Shown here piece after piece: positions 17,191 through 24,987 of a stretch of 64,000 bases of DNA. Origin of the DNA: an uncultured Caldimonas sp. (GTDB lineage Bacteria > Pseudomonadota > Gammaproteobacteria > Burkholderiales > Burkholderiaceae); assembly GCF_946480305.1 (NCBI RefSeq), contig NZ_CAMLJQ010000016.1, positions 1 to 64,000 on the forward strand. The letters are read 5' to 3'. Each line of letters opens with the position of its first letter. Within the stretch, counting starts at the first letter, position 1. A program made the position numbers and the translations under genes. A model generated the notes under the pieces. The model did no database searches. It was not told the DNA's origin and was given only the letters and a program-made list of their open reading frames with translations.

Positions 17191-18165
17191 TTACTTGGCG
17201 CTCGCGACGACCTTCTGCAGGTCGGCCAGCTGCGCATCGATCTCGCGCAGCTTCTTCTGGCGCTCTTCCGCTGACAGTGTGGTGTCGCTCTCGACCTTGG
17301 CGCGCTGGCGCACCAGTTCGAGCTGGCGGATCGGCACGAGCTGCGTGTCGTCGGAGGCCACGAAACCGGCAAAGGTGAGCGTCTTCAGGATCTCCTTCTC
17401 GCGCGCGTCGCGGCCGTAGCCGAGCATGAAGTCGCGGATCTTCTTCTTGGTGTCGGCGTCGAGGTCGCGGCGCCACAGCATCGGGTCGCTCGGGATCAGC
17501 GGCGAGCGCCACACCTCGCGCAACGCGGCGCGCTTGTCGGGCTGCTTCATCTGCATGCGGTCCAGCCCGTCGCTGGAGACGGTCGCCACATCGACCTGCT
17601 TGTTGGCCACCGCCAGCATGTTGGTCTCGTGGTTGGCACGCACGGTGCGCTTGAAGTCCTTGACCGGGTCGACCTGGTTCTGGGCAAAGGCGTAGTAGCC
17701 AGGCACCAGCGAGCCGGAGGTCGAGTTGGGGTCGCCGAAGCCGAGCGTCAGGCCGGCGCGGTGCTTGAGCACGTCGGCCAGCGTCTTGTGAGGGCTGTCC
17801 TGGTGCACCACCATCACGCTCCAGTAGCCGGCGGCGCCGTCCGCCTGCGTGACCTTGGCGAACACCTCGCCGCCCGCGCGGTCCACCGCTTCCATGCCGG
17901 ACTTGTTGCCCATCCAGGCCACATGCACCTTGTTGAAGCGCATGCCCTCGATGACGCCGGCGTAGTCCGGGGCGAAGAACGCGTTGATCTTCAGGCCGGT
18001 CGCCTTGCGCATGTCTTCGAGCAGCGGCTGCCACGCGGTCTTGAGGTTGGCGGACGACTCGGTGGAGATGATGCCGAAGTTGACTTCCTTCATCTGCGCA
18101 TGGGCAGCGGCGGCAAAAGCCAGGCTGCCGGCAACGGCCAGATGTGCGAACAGGCGACGGTTCAT
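17191..18165 (-). CDS. phnD: Phosphonate ABC transporter substrate-binding protein PhnD
   Basis: A 324-residue periplasmic binding protein. A clear signal peptide ([20 protein letters not shown], ending AHAQ) is followed by [13 protein letters not shown], the family opening for PhnD. The pocket-forming block [16 protein letters not shown] is present near residue 145. It captures phosphonates, often aminoethylphosphonate, for PhnE/PhnC. It is preceded by phnC (42-bp gap). Confidence 0.95.
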   Translation of the reverse strand: MNRRLFAHLAVAGSLAFAAAAHAQMKEVNFGIISTESSANLKTAWQPLLEDMRKATGLKINAFFAPDYAGVIEGMRFNKVHVAWMGNKSGMEAVDRAGGEVFAKVTQADGAAGYWSVMVVHQDSPHKTLADVLKHRAGLTLGFGDPNSTSGSLVPGYYAFAQNQVDPVKDFKRTVRANHETNMLAVANKQVDVATVSSDGLDRMQMKQPDKRAALREVWRSPLIPSDPMLWRRDLDADTKKKIRDFMLGYGRDAREKEILKTLTFAGFVASDDTQLVPIRQLELVRQRAKVESDTTLSAEERQKKLREIDAQLADLQKVVASAK

Positions 18166-18207
18166 GATGAACTCCTGGTACGGAAAGCGGGTGAGGGACG
18201 GGGAGGG

Positions 18208-19062
18208 TCAGGCGGCCTGCAATGCAGGCAGCGGCGCCACCATCGGGGCGACGGGGACCGTGGGCGTGGCGATCGACACGGCCCGCTCGAACAGCTCGTC
18301 GCTCTGCGTGCCATAGAGATGCTTCAGGCGCTCGCGGGTCAGCGCCGCAGTGGGGCCGTCATAGACCACCTCGCCGTGGCGCAATGCCACCGTGCGCGGG
18401 CAGTAGGCAAATGCGTAGTCCACCTGGTGCAGCGACACGACCACCGTGACACGCTGCTCGCGGTTCAGCTCGGCAAGCAGCTCCATCACCTTGCGGCTGG
18501 ACTCCGGGTCGAGCGAGGCGATCGGCTCGTCGGCCAGGATCACCTGGGCGCGCTGCACGATGGCACGAGAGATGGCGGCCCGCTGCTGCTGCCCGCCGGA
18601 GAGGGTGGACGCCCGCTGCCACGCGCGCTCGGCGATGCCCACGCGCCGCAGCGCCTCCACCGCGTTCTGCAGCTCCTGCTGCGGGAAGCGCCGCAGCAGC
18701 GTGCGCCACAGCGGCAACCGATGAAAGGCGCCCGCCAGCACGTTGTGCATCACCGGCAAGCGGTCGACCAGGTTGAACTGCTGGAAGATCATCGCCACGC
18801 CGGCCCGCACGTCGCGCACCTGTGCGCAGCAACGGCCGGCCTCCTGCACCGTGCGGCCCATCACCTGCACACGCGAGCCGGGCCCCTCGTCGGCGCGGTG
18901 CAGCCCGCTCAGGTGGCGCAGCAAGGTCGACTTGCCGGAGCCCGATGCCCCGAGCAGGGCCACCATCTCGCCCTCGTGCACGGTCAGGTTGACGCCCTTG
19001 AGCGCGTGGCAGGTGCCGAAGGTCTTGCGCAGGTCGCGCACGTCGATCACAGGCTTGGTCAC
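18208..19062 (-). CDS. phnC: Phosphonate ABC transporter ATPase PhnC
   Basis: A 284-residue importer ATPase: Walker [11 protein letters not shown]-loop FQQFNLV, signature LSGGQQQR, Walker [13 protein letters not shown] and switch His [13 protein letters not shown] start (19062) is chosen because GGGAGA lies 7 bp upstream and translation from it begins right at the family opening [15 protein letters not shown]. The ATG at 19095 falls inside the putative PhnF operator and has no Shine-Dalgarno sequence. It is the first gene of phnC-phnD-phnE-HD. Confidence 0.93.
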   Translation of the reverse strand: MTKPVIDVRDLRKTFGTCHALKGVNLTVHEGEMVALLGASGSGKSTLLRHLSGLHRADEGPGSRVQVMGRTVQEAGRCCAQVRDVRAGVAMIFQQFNLVDRLPVMHNVLAGAFHRLPLWRTLLRRFPQQELQNAVEALRRVGIAERAWQRASTLSGGQQQRAAISRAIVQRAQVILADEPIASLDPESSRKVMELLAELNREQRVTVVVSLHQVDYAFAYCPRTVALRHGEVVYDGPTAALTRERLKHLYGTQSDELFERAVSIATPTVPVAPMVAPLPALQAA

Positions 19063-19092
19063 GGTCTGTCTCCCGGCTGGTTGGGGGTGGAT

Positions 19093-19104
19093 CATCTAGA
19101 CGAC
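19093..19104. promoter_or_regulatory. Putative PhnF operator upstream of phnC
   Basis: CATCTAGACGAC, 11 of 12 identical to the site before phnG at 9272-9283, located 31 bp upstream of the phnC GTG start. Its place at the head of the transporter unit suggests that transport and C-P lyase genes are co-regulated. Binding by PhnF is inferred from position and matching only. Confidence 0.5.
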
Positions 19105-19236
19105 CCATGACCATCAGGTGAACCTTGCATGACCGTTGCGTGACATCCTGCACAGCCCGCATCCGTCCGGCGCGGCATGGCTGCCGCTCGTCAGCGCCAG
19201 CGACGGCGGCGCTGGCGCCTGCCTACACTGCGGCGC

Positions 19237-20052
19237 ATGCTGCCCCTCGACTGCCCCGCCCTGGAAGCCTCGCGCAACCTGCAGCGCGGGCGCCGGCTGC
19301 CGTTCAGCATGGCCGGCTGCGAGGTGGGCTCGGTGGCCCGCGATCATCTCGGCCTGCTGGCCGAACACGCACCGTGGCTCAACATCAGCCCCCGCGGCGT
19401 GCGCATGGTCGACCGGCTGCGCAGCGAGCCGCAACGCAGCGCTGCGCTCTCGGCCACCAACATGGTGCTGCGCGCGCTGGGCCTCATCCGCGGCTGGCGC
19501 GACGAGATCTACCCGGTGATGCCCGAACCCGGTGCCGTGCCTCTCGCGTTGATCGAACGCGCCGCTTCACGCTTCTGGGGCACGCTGACCTTCGGCGCTC
19601 ACCTGAACGGGTACGTGTGCGACGCGCACGGCCACCCCACGCACCTGTGGATCGCACGGCGCTCGCTGAGCAAGGCCACCGACCCCGGCCGACTCGACAA
19701 CCTGGTCGGCGGCGGCGTGCCGCATGGGCAGACACCCTTCGCGACGCTGATCCGCGAATGCTGGGAAGAGTCCGGCATCCCCGAGGAGCTGGCGCGGCAG
19801 TCGGTCTACACGAGCCAGGTCCGGCTGCACTGCGACATCCCCGAAGGCGTGCAGCAGGAGGTGATCTACGTGTACGACCTCGAGGTGCCGCGCGACTTCA
19901 CGCCGCACGCACCGGACGGGGAGGTGATGGAGCACCGGTTGCTGCCGATCGCGGAGGTGATCGAGCTGCTGCGCGGCACGGAGTTCACCACCGACGCCGC
20001 GCTCGTGACGCTGGACTTTCTTCAGCGGCGCGGCATCGTCGCGCCGCGGTGA
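19237..20052 (+). CDS. Nudix hydrolase with DUF4743-type N-terminal domain
   Basis: A 271-residue protein: an N-terminal 100-residue DUF4743-like region and a C-terminal Nudix domain. The Nudix box reads GGGVPHGQTPFATLIRECWE followed by ESG; REC-WEESG is intact, but the first conserved Glu of the G-x5-E-x7-REUxEE pattern is Gln. The subgroup is related to the Nudix part of fungal thiamine pyrophosphokinase fusions, some members of which act on oxidised thiamine diphosphates. The specific substrate is unknown. It starts 132 bp past the phnC promoter region and ends 16 bp from the convergent pldA-like gene. Confidence 0.85.
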   Translation: MLPLDCPALEASRNLQRGRRLPFSMAGCEVGSVARDHLGLLAEHAPWLNISPRGVRMVDRLRSEPQRSAALSATNMVLRALGLIRGWRDEIYPVMPEPGAVPLALIERAASRFWGTLTFGAHLNGYVCDAHGHPTHLWIARRSLSKATDPGRLDNLVGGGVPHGQTPFATLIRECWEESGIPEELARQSVYTSQVRLHCDIPEGVQQEVIYVYDLEVPRDFTPHAPDGEVMEHRLLPIAEVIELLRGTEFTTDAALVTLDFLQRRGIVAPR

Positions 20053-20068
20053 GGCGAAGCCCCACGCC

Positions 20069-21196
20069 TCAGAACTCGAACAGCGTCAGCCCCACGCCCA
20101 GGCTCGTCTGCTGGTGGTTGTAGTCGAGCAGCGTCTCGCCGTACCCGGTGAAGCCTTGCACGTACCAGCGCAGCCCGTCGGGCTTGTCGGTGTCCACCGG
20201 GTAGGTCCAGTCGAACTGCCATGAGCCGCGCTTGAAGTCGCGCAGGTTGGTGCGCCAGCGCAGCGAAGCGGTGGCACGCCCTGGCAGCCACGCCACCGCG
20301 ATGTCGCCGCGGCCGACATAGCGGGTCAGGTCGGGGTTGTCGTTGTCGTCCGGGTCTTCGCGCAGCCGCTTGTGCATGCGCGCATACACGCTGAGCTCGC
20401 CCTTCTCCAGCCCCGCGGCCAGGTACACGCGGTTCCAGCTGCGCGACAGCGGCTCGGCCTGCCCGTTGGACTGGTGCGCCAGCCCCAGCTGCACCATGCG
20501 GAACTGCCACCCGCCCGGCAATGCACGCAGGCCTTGCGGTACCGGCACCACGTAGATCACCTCGGGCTCGAAGTCGGTGTTGCGGAATGGCGCGGACTCG
20601 CTCGGGTTCCATACCTGCCACAACGACTGCTGGGTGTAGCCGAACCAGACGTCGGCGTCGGGCAGCAGCACGCTTTGCGCGATCTTGGTGCGCAGCGAGA
20701 TCTGCAGCTTCGCTTCCAGCGGCTTGTAGCCCGGCCGTTCACCGCTGCTCGGCCGCGTGGGGCTGGTGGGCTCGCGGTTGATGTCGCTCGTGTAGTGAAT
20801 GGGCAGCAGGAAGTTGGGGCGGTAGGTCTTGAAGTTGAACGTGCCGCGCTTGTCTTCACGGTCCAGCTCCCAGAAGCTCGACCAGATGCTCTGGCGCGGC
20901 CGGGGCGCCAGCCCGGTGCCTGCAGGAGCGGATGCAGCAGCGCGTTCTTTCGCGGGCTCGTCCTTGGGCAAGGGGGCAGGCATCGACACCGGGCCGTCGG
21001 GCACCGCTGCCACCGGCGCAGCAGGCGGCAGGTTGCGACCGGCGAGCCGGTCGTAGCAGGCCAGGCGCTCCACATCGTTGGCGATAGCCGCACAACTGCT
21101 CAGGCCGATCGGCTGCACCGGGGTCTCGCCCATCGCGGCGGACGCCGCCGCCAGCCACCCCGCGGCCCACGCGTGGCGTCGCACCAGTTGCTTCAC
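20069..21196 (-). CDS. pldA: Outer-membrane phospholipase A (OMPLA/PldA family)
   Basis: A 375-residue exported protein. From a GTG start with GAGGA just upstream it reads VKQLVRRHAWAAGWLAAASA, a signal peptide. A Pro/Ala linker comes next, then the beta-barrel domain. Diagnostic motifs are YTQQSLWQVWNPSESAPFRN and LAHQSNGQ, where the His and Ser are the catalytic pair of OMPLA. It hydrolyses outer-membrane phospholipids, normally as a calcium-dependent dimer. The C-terminal Phe of LTLFEF fits a Bam-recognised beta strand. A more distal start would remove the signal peptide logic. Confidence 0.92.
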   Translation of the reverse strand: MKQLVRRHAWAAGWLAAASAAMGETPVQPIGLSSCAAIANDVERLACYDRLAGRNLPPAAPVAAVPDGPVSMPAPLPKDEPAKERAAASAPAGTGLAPRPRQSIWSSFWELDREDKRGTFNFKTYRPNFLLPIHYTSDINREPTSPTRPSSGERPGYKPLEAKLQISLRTKIAQSVLLPDADVWFGYTQQSLWQVWNPSESAPFRNTDFEPEVIYVVPVPQGLRALPGGWQFRMVQLGLAHQSNGQAEPLSRSWNRVYLAAGLEKGELSVYARMHKRLREDPDDNDNPDLTRYVGRGDIAVAWLPGRATASLRWRTNLRDFKRGSWQFDWTYPVDTDKPDGLRWYVQGFTGYGETLLDYNHQQTSLGVGLTLFEF

Positions 21197-21273
21197 ATCT
21201 TCCTCGTTACGGCTGAAGAGACCGGCGCAGTGTGCCGCAAGCCGGCGCGACACGTTGTTTCAATCTGCCTTCA

Positions 21274-21289
21274 AACCGTTCGAACGGTT
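21274..21289. promoter_or_regulatory. 16-bp perfect palindrome between pldA and the cytochrome b561 gene
   Basis: AACCGTTCGAACGGTT is a perfect 16-bp palindrome in the 213-bp divergent region between the phospholipase and cytochrome b561 genes. It is followed by the tandem words CCGTGAACGG and CCGTGAAC. It has the look of a dimeric repressor operator (TetR-like size), but no cognate regulator is adjacent. Confidence 0.45.
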
Positions 21290-21409
21290 CCGTGAACGGC
21301 CGTGAACTTCCTTCACCGGGCCGGCTCCTATGCTTGCGCCACGCTGCGCTCCTGGTCGCGGCGCTGGATGTCGAGTCCCGCCGAGTCACCCATACAAGCG
21401 AATTCAACA

Positions 21410-21967
21410 ATGAAGAACAACGCAACCGCAGTCCGCTACACCGGCGTCGCCGTCGCCTTTCATTGGTTGCTCGCGCTCGCCATCGTCGGCGCGTTCGGCG
21501 TGGGGCTCTACATGACGGGGCTGTCGATGTCGCCCACGCGGCTCAAGCTCTACAACTGGCACAAGTGGGCCGGCGTCACGATCCTGGCACTCTCGGCGGC
21601 GCGGCTGCTGTGGCGTCTGTCGCACCGGCCGCCCGAGCTGCCCGCCGCCGTGACGGCTGCCATGCCCGCGTGGCAGCGCGCCGCACACCACGGCACGCAC
21701 GCGCTGCTGTATCTGCTGTTCTTCGCGGTGCCGCTGGTGGGCTGGGCCTACAGCTCCGCGGCGGGCTTCCCGGTCGTGTGGTTCGGCGTGCTGCCGCTGC
21801 CCGACTTCGTGCCCGCCGACAAGGCACTCGCCGAAGCCATCAAGCCTTGGCACGGGTGGCTCGCCTATGCCTTGGCCGCGCTCGTGGTGCTGCACGTGGC
21901 CGCAGCCCTCAAACACCACTTCATCGACCGCGACGGCCTGCTGGGCCGCATGGCCTTCGGCCGCTGA
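21410..21967 (+). CDS. Cytochrome b561
   Basis: A 185-residue membrane di-heme protein with four hydrophobic segments. Candidate heme-ligand His residues are in VAFHWLLA (segment 1), NWHKWAG (segment 2), HHGTHALLYLL (segment 3) and VLHVAAALKHH (segment 4). CybB-type b561 proteins move electrons from quinol or reduce superoxide at the inner membrane. It lies 37 bp upstream of three YceI genes; a b561-YceI pairing is common and suggests a shared redox or isoprenoid/quinone role. Confidence 0.93.
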   Translation: MKNNATAVRYTGVAVAFHWLLALAIVGAFGVGLYMTGLSMSPTRLKLYNWHKWAGVTILALSAARLLWRLSHRPPELPAAVTAAMPAWQRAAHHGTHALLYLLFFAVPLVGWAYSSAAGFPVVWFGVLPLPDFVPADKALAEAIKPWHGWLAYALAALVVLHVAAALKHHFIDRDGLLGRMAFGR

Positions 21968-22004
21968 AACCACCTCCACCCACGAACGTCAACAGGGACA
22001 CCTC

Positions 22005-22574
22005 ATGAACCGACTCCCGCTCACTGCCTTGCTCGCCACCGCTGCCTGGGTGGCTTCGGCGCCCGCGCTCGCACAACAGAAGCTGCTGCCCGCGCAGAGC
22101 GAGATCGCCTTCGTCAGCAAGCAGATGGGCGTGCCGGTGGAAGGCAAGTTCAAGAAGTTCGACGCGCAGGTCGCGTTCGATCCCAAGAAGCCGGAGGCCG
22201 CGAAGATCGCCTTCACGGTCGACCTCGGCAGCGCCGCGCTCGGCGCACCCGAAACCGAGGCCGAGCTGGTCAAGCCGGTGTGGTTCAACGTGCCCAAGTT
22301 TCCGCAGGCCACGTTCCAGTCGACCGGCGTCAAGCCGCTGGGCGGCGGCAAGTTCGAGGTGGCCGGCCAGCTCAGCATCAAGGGCAACGCGCGCAACGTC
22401 GTCGTGCCCGTGACGCTGGCGCAGGCCGGCGGCAACACCACCGCCAGCGGCGCCTTCGCGATCAAGCGGCTCGACTTCAAGATCGGTGAAGGCGAGTGGG
22501 CCGACACCTCGATGGTCGCCAACGACGTGCAGGTGAAGTTCAAGCTCGCGCTCACCGGCGTCGCGCCTCTTTGA
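22005..22574 (+). CDS. YceI-family periplasmic protein (copy 1)
   Basis: A 189-residue exported lipocalin-like protein. The signal peptide ends SAPALAQ. The YceI pattern is present: SEIAFVSKQMGVPVEGKFKK near the N-terminus and the C-terminal LDFKIGEGEW. YceI proteins bind long polyisoprenoids such as ubiquinone in a barrel. This copy lacks the HTFVxFE opening of the next two and is more divergent from them. First of three tandem YceI genes following cytochrome b561. Confidence 0.9.
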   Translation: MNRLPLTALLATAAWVASAPALAQQKLLPAQSEIAFVSKQMGVPVEGKFKKFDAQVAFDPKKPEAAKIAFTVDLGSAALGAPETEAELVKPVWFNVPKFPQATFQSTGVKPLGGGKFEVAGQLSIKGNARNVVVPVTLAQAGGNTTASGAFAIKRLDFKIGEGEWADTSMVANDVQVKFKLALTGVAPL

Positions 22575-22626
22575 TTTCTTTTCCCGTCCCTCTCTTGCAA
22601 CCCATTCTTCCTCAGGACCTTCGCTC

Positions 22627-23190
22627 ATGAAAAAGACGCTGCTCGTTGCCTCCCTGTTTGCCGCCGTTGCCTCCGCACAGGCTGCCACCTACACGATCGA
22701 CCCGACGCACACCTTCGTGACCTTCGAGGCCGACCACTTCGGCACCTCCACCAACCGCGGCCGCTTCGACAAGAAGGAAGGCACCGTCGAGTTCGATCGC
22801 GCGGCCAAGAAGGGCAAGGTGGAACTGACCATCGACGTCACCTCCATCAACACCGGCGTGGCTCCCTTCAACAAGCACCTGCAAAGTGCCGACTTCTTCA
22901 ACGCCGAGCAGCACCCGACCGCGAAGTTCGTCGCCGACAAGTTCACCTTCGAGGGCGACAAGGTCACGCAGGTGAGCGGCACGCTGACCATGCTCGGCAA
23001 GTCCAACCCCGTCACGCTGAAGGCCAACCGCTTCAACTGCTACATGAACCCGATGCTCAAGCGCGAGGTGTGCGGTGGCGACTTCGAGACGACCATCCAG
23101 CGCAGCCAGTGGGGCATCAACTACGGCCTGAACATGGGCATGCAGGACAACGTGCGCCTGGTGGTGCAGGTCGAGGCGATCAAGCAATAA
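22627..23190 (+). CDS. YceI-family periplasmic protein (copy 2)
   Basis: A 187-residue exported protein with signal peptide MKKTLLVASLFAAVASAQA and the classical YceI opening TYTIDPTHTFVTFEADHFGT. It is clearly paralogous to copy 3: both keep PFN-x-L, and both read RFNCY-x-NP then [10 protein letters not shown], with two conserved Cys that may form a disulfide. The polyisoprenoid-binding role is from family knowledge. It is followed by a strong terminator. Confidence 0.93.
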   Translation: MKKTLLVASLFAAVASAQAATYTIDPTHTFVTFEADHFGTSTNRGRFDKKEGTVEFDRAAKKGKVELTIDVTSINTGVAPFNKHLQSADFFNAEQHPTAKFVADKFTFEGDKVTQVSGTLTMLGKSNPVTLKANRFNCYMNPMLKREVCGGDFETTIQRSQWGINYGLNMGMQDNVRLVVQVEAIKQ

Positions 23191-23218
23191 GCCCACGGCA
23201 CCGCCGCTCACCGGTACG

Positions 23219-23247
23219 AGCCCCCGCGATGCGGGGGCTTTTTGTTT
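23219..23247 (+). terminator. Rho-independent terminator after YceI copy 2
   Basis: The hairpin AGCCCCCGC-GAT-GCGGGGGCT is followed by a T-run (TTTTTG). It lies 29 bp after the stop of the second YceI gene and should end the b561-YceI-YceI transcript, leaving the third YceI gene with its own promoter or read-through. Confidence 0.9.
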
Positions 23248-23296
23248 GTGCCCTCAAGTGCTTCCTGCCCGTGCAGCGTTTGCCGACAATCACGCA

Positions 23297-23872
23297 ATGA
23301 CGAAGCTTCTGCTCCTACTCCTGGCCGGCCTGTTCGGCACCATGCCGGCAGCAGCGCAACCCGTCACCTATCTGATCGAGCCCACGCACACCAGCGTGAC
23401 ATGGGAGGTGGTGCACTTCGGCACGTCCACCACCCGCGGCCGGTTTGCGCGCGTGCAGGGCCAGGTCGTGCTCGACCGCGCGGCACGTACCGGCGAAGCG
23501 TCGATCGAGATCGACACCACCGCGCTCGACACCGGCATCGCACCTTTCAACGCCAGGCTGAAGGAAGCCGACCTCTTCGCCACCACCGAGCACCCCAAGG
23601 CGTGGTTCGTCGCCGGGCGCATGCTGTTCGACGACGACCGCGTCGTGGCCGTGCCGGGCGAGCTGACCTTGCGCGGCGTGAGCCAGCCGCTCACGCTGAA
23701 GGCCGTGCGCTTCAACTGCTACCGCAACCCGCTGTTCAACCGCGAGGTGTGCGGCGGCGACTTCGAGGCCACCGTGCTGCGCAACGATTTCGGCATGAGC
23801 TTCGGGCTCCCGTTCGTCGGCAACGAGGTGCTGCTGCGGGTGCAGGTGGAGGCCGTGCGTCAGCCGGACTGA
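23297..23872 (+). CDS. YceI-family periplasmic protein (copy 3)
   Basis: A 191-residue YceI protein with signal peptide ([20 protein letters not shown]) and opening [20 protein letters not shown]. It matches copy 2 along most of its length and keeps the CGGDFEATV region with both Cys residues. It is separated from copy 2 by a strong terminator, so it may be controlled independently. Likely a recent local duplication. Confidence 0.92.
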   Translation: MTKLLLLLLAGLFGTMPAAAQPVTYLIEPTHTSVTWEVVHFGTSTTRGRFARVQGQVVLDRAARTGEASIEIDTTALDTGIAPFNARLKEADLFATTEHPKAWFVAGRMLFDDDRVVAVPGELTLRGVSQPLTLKAVRFNCYRNPLFNREVCGGDFEATVLRNDFGMSFGLPFVGNEVLLRVQVEAVRQPD

Positions 23873-23953
23873 CCACTTCATCCACGGGGTTGCCGCGCCC
23901 GGCCGCCCTGCCCTATGCTCCCGCGCACCACACAAACGATCAGGAGGGTCTCG

Positions 23954-24376
23954 ATGACTTGCATCCAGCAGCAACGCGAGTCCGGGCATGCGCCGCCACG
24001 CGTGCGCAGACTGCCCGGCCTGCTGCTCCTCACCGCGGCCTTGGCAGCCTGCGGCTCCACCAGCGCAATGCCCCGAGCGGGCCATTCGTCGACCTTGTCG
24101 GAAGACGGCGTGGCCCTCACGGCACGCGCCTTCTTCGCGGACTTCGGCAGCACCGACGAGCCCCGCCGGCGCGCCGCCCGGCTCTACCTGCTCGGCGTGC
24201 TCGACGCCACCGAAGGTCGCGCCTGGTGCGACTACAAGACGCTGAAGACCGTCTCGCTGCGCGAGCACCTGTACGAGCACTTCCGCAAGCTGCCCCCCCA
24301 GCGCCTGGACGAGCGTGCGTCGGATGTCATCACCGAAGCGCTCGCCCTTTCCTTCCCTTGCAAGCCATCGAAATGA
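23954..24376 (+). CDS. Rap1a/Tai-type immunity protein (Tai4-like) for the adjacent amidase
   Basis: A 140-residue exported protein. A hydrophobic leader with lipobox-like LAAC (about residue 30) targets it to the periplasm. The mature part has the layout of Rap1a/Tai immunity proteins: a helix with [16 protein letters not shown], a middle [15 protein letters not shown] and a C-terminal ALALSFPCK, with two Cys positioned for a disulfide. The stop overlaps the start of a Tae4-like amidase gene (ATGA), which makes the immunity assignment strong by context. It would protect the cell wall from sister-cell T6SS attack. Confidence 0.8.
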   Translation: MTCIQQQRESGHAPPRVRRLPGLLLLTAALAACGSTSAMPRAGHSSTLSEDGVALTARAFFADFGSTDEPRRRAARLYLLGVLDATEGRAWCDYKTLKTVSLREHLYEHFRKLPPQRLDERASDVITEALALSFPCKPSK

Positions 24377-24858
24377 AACCTGCCTTCGTCACCCTCAAGA
24401 GCCATCACCATTCGTCCGAGTTCTACAAGGCGGGCTACCTCTCAGCCGAAGCCCTGTACAAGGACATCGGCTACGACATCGAAAACCTGAAGAAGCAGAA
24501 CGCCGGCTATGCCAACACCTGCGCCACCCGCATGAGCCTGGCGCTGCTGAAGTCCGGCGTGCAGTTCTCGGGCCGCCTGCGCATCAAGGAAGGGCCGTAC
24601 AAGGGCCGCATGATCGAGCCCGGTGCGAAGCTGCTCGCCGACCAGCTCGTCGGCGTGCTCGGCCGCCCGCTGATCCTGCAACGCCCCACCACCGCGCCGA
24701 AGGAGCTCGACGGCAAGCAAGGCATCGTCTTCTTCTGGAAGATCGACGGCTACGACGGCGGACACATCGACCTGATCGAACCCGCCAACGGCGTGCAGGT
24801 GTGCAACTCGCATTGCTACTTTGCGTGCAAGGAAGTGTGGTTCTGGGAGTTGAAGTAA
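24373..24858 (+). CDS. T6SS amidase effector, Tae4 family
   Basis: A 161-residue protein with the Tae4 layout of an NlpC/P60-like peptidoglycan amidase: nucleophile Cys50 in [16 protein letters not shown] and His131 in [13 protein letters not shown], plus two C-terminal Cys (CNSHC). There is no signal peptide, as expected for a T6SS-delivered toxin. Tae4 enzymes cut the D-Glu to meso-DAP bond in target cell peptidoglycan. It overlaps its immunity gene by 4 bp. No hcp, vgrG or sheath genes are in the window, so its secretion machine lies elsewhere. Confidence 0.88.
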   Translation: MKPAFVTLKSHHHSSEFYKAGYLSAEALYKDIGYDIENLKKQNAGYANTCATRMSLALLKSGVQFSGRLRIKEGPYKGRMIEPGAKLLADQLVGVLGRPLILQRPTTAPKELDGKQGIVFFWKIDGYDGGHIDLIEPANGVQVCNSHCYFACKEVWFWELK

Positions 24859-24905
24859 GCGCGCTCGCGCTCCCTCCACCGCGCACCACGCAATCGGTGC
24901 AGACC

Positions 24906-24927
24906 CGCCCCGTCCCGGGGCGTTTTT
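24906..24927 (+). terminator. Rho-independent terminator after tae4-like gene
   Basis: CGCCCCG-TCC-CGGGGCG followed by TTTTT, 47 bp after the Tae4-like stop. It separates the effector/immunity pair from the cas operon, so the cas genes need their own promoter. Confidence 0.88.
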
Positions 24928-24931
24928 ACAG

Positions 24932-24961
24932 TTGACGCTGTACACCCGGGGCCTCAAGAAT
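24932..24961 (+). promoter_or_regulatory. Candidate sigma-70 promoter for the cas operon
   Basis: TTGACG (24932-24937) and AAGAAT (24956-24961) are spaced by 18 bp just past the terminator and 26 bp upstream of the cas3 ATG. The -35 is good and the -10 weak. It is the only such pair seen in the short gap, but start-site mapping is lacking. Confidence 0.4.
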
Positions 24962-24987
24962 CTGGTCCGCTCGCCGGGAACACGGCG

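Noticed and set aside
16340..18034. 564-residue minus-strand frame running through phnD and phnE
   Set aside because: Only its C-terminal 271 residues are PhnE; the upstream part is an out-of-frame reading of phnD. The ATG at 17155 is the real start.
23242..24858. 538-residue frame joining YceI copy 3, Tai4-like and Tae4-like regions
   Set aside because: It is only in frame with the Tae4-like gene at the end; the remainder reads YceI and Tai4 genes in the wrong frame.
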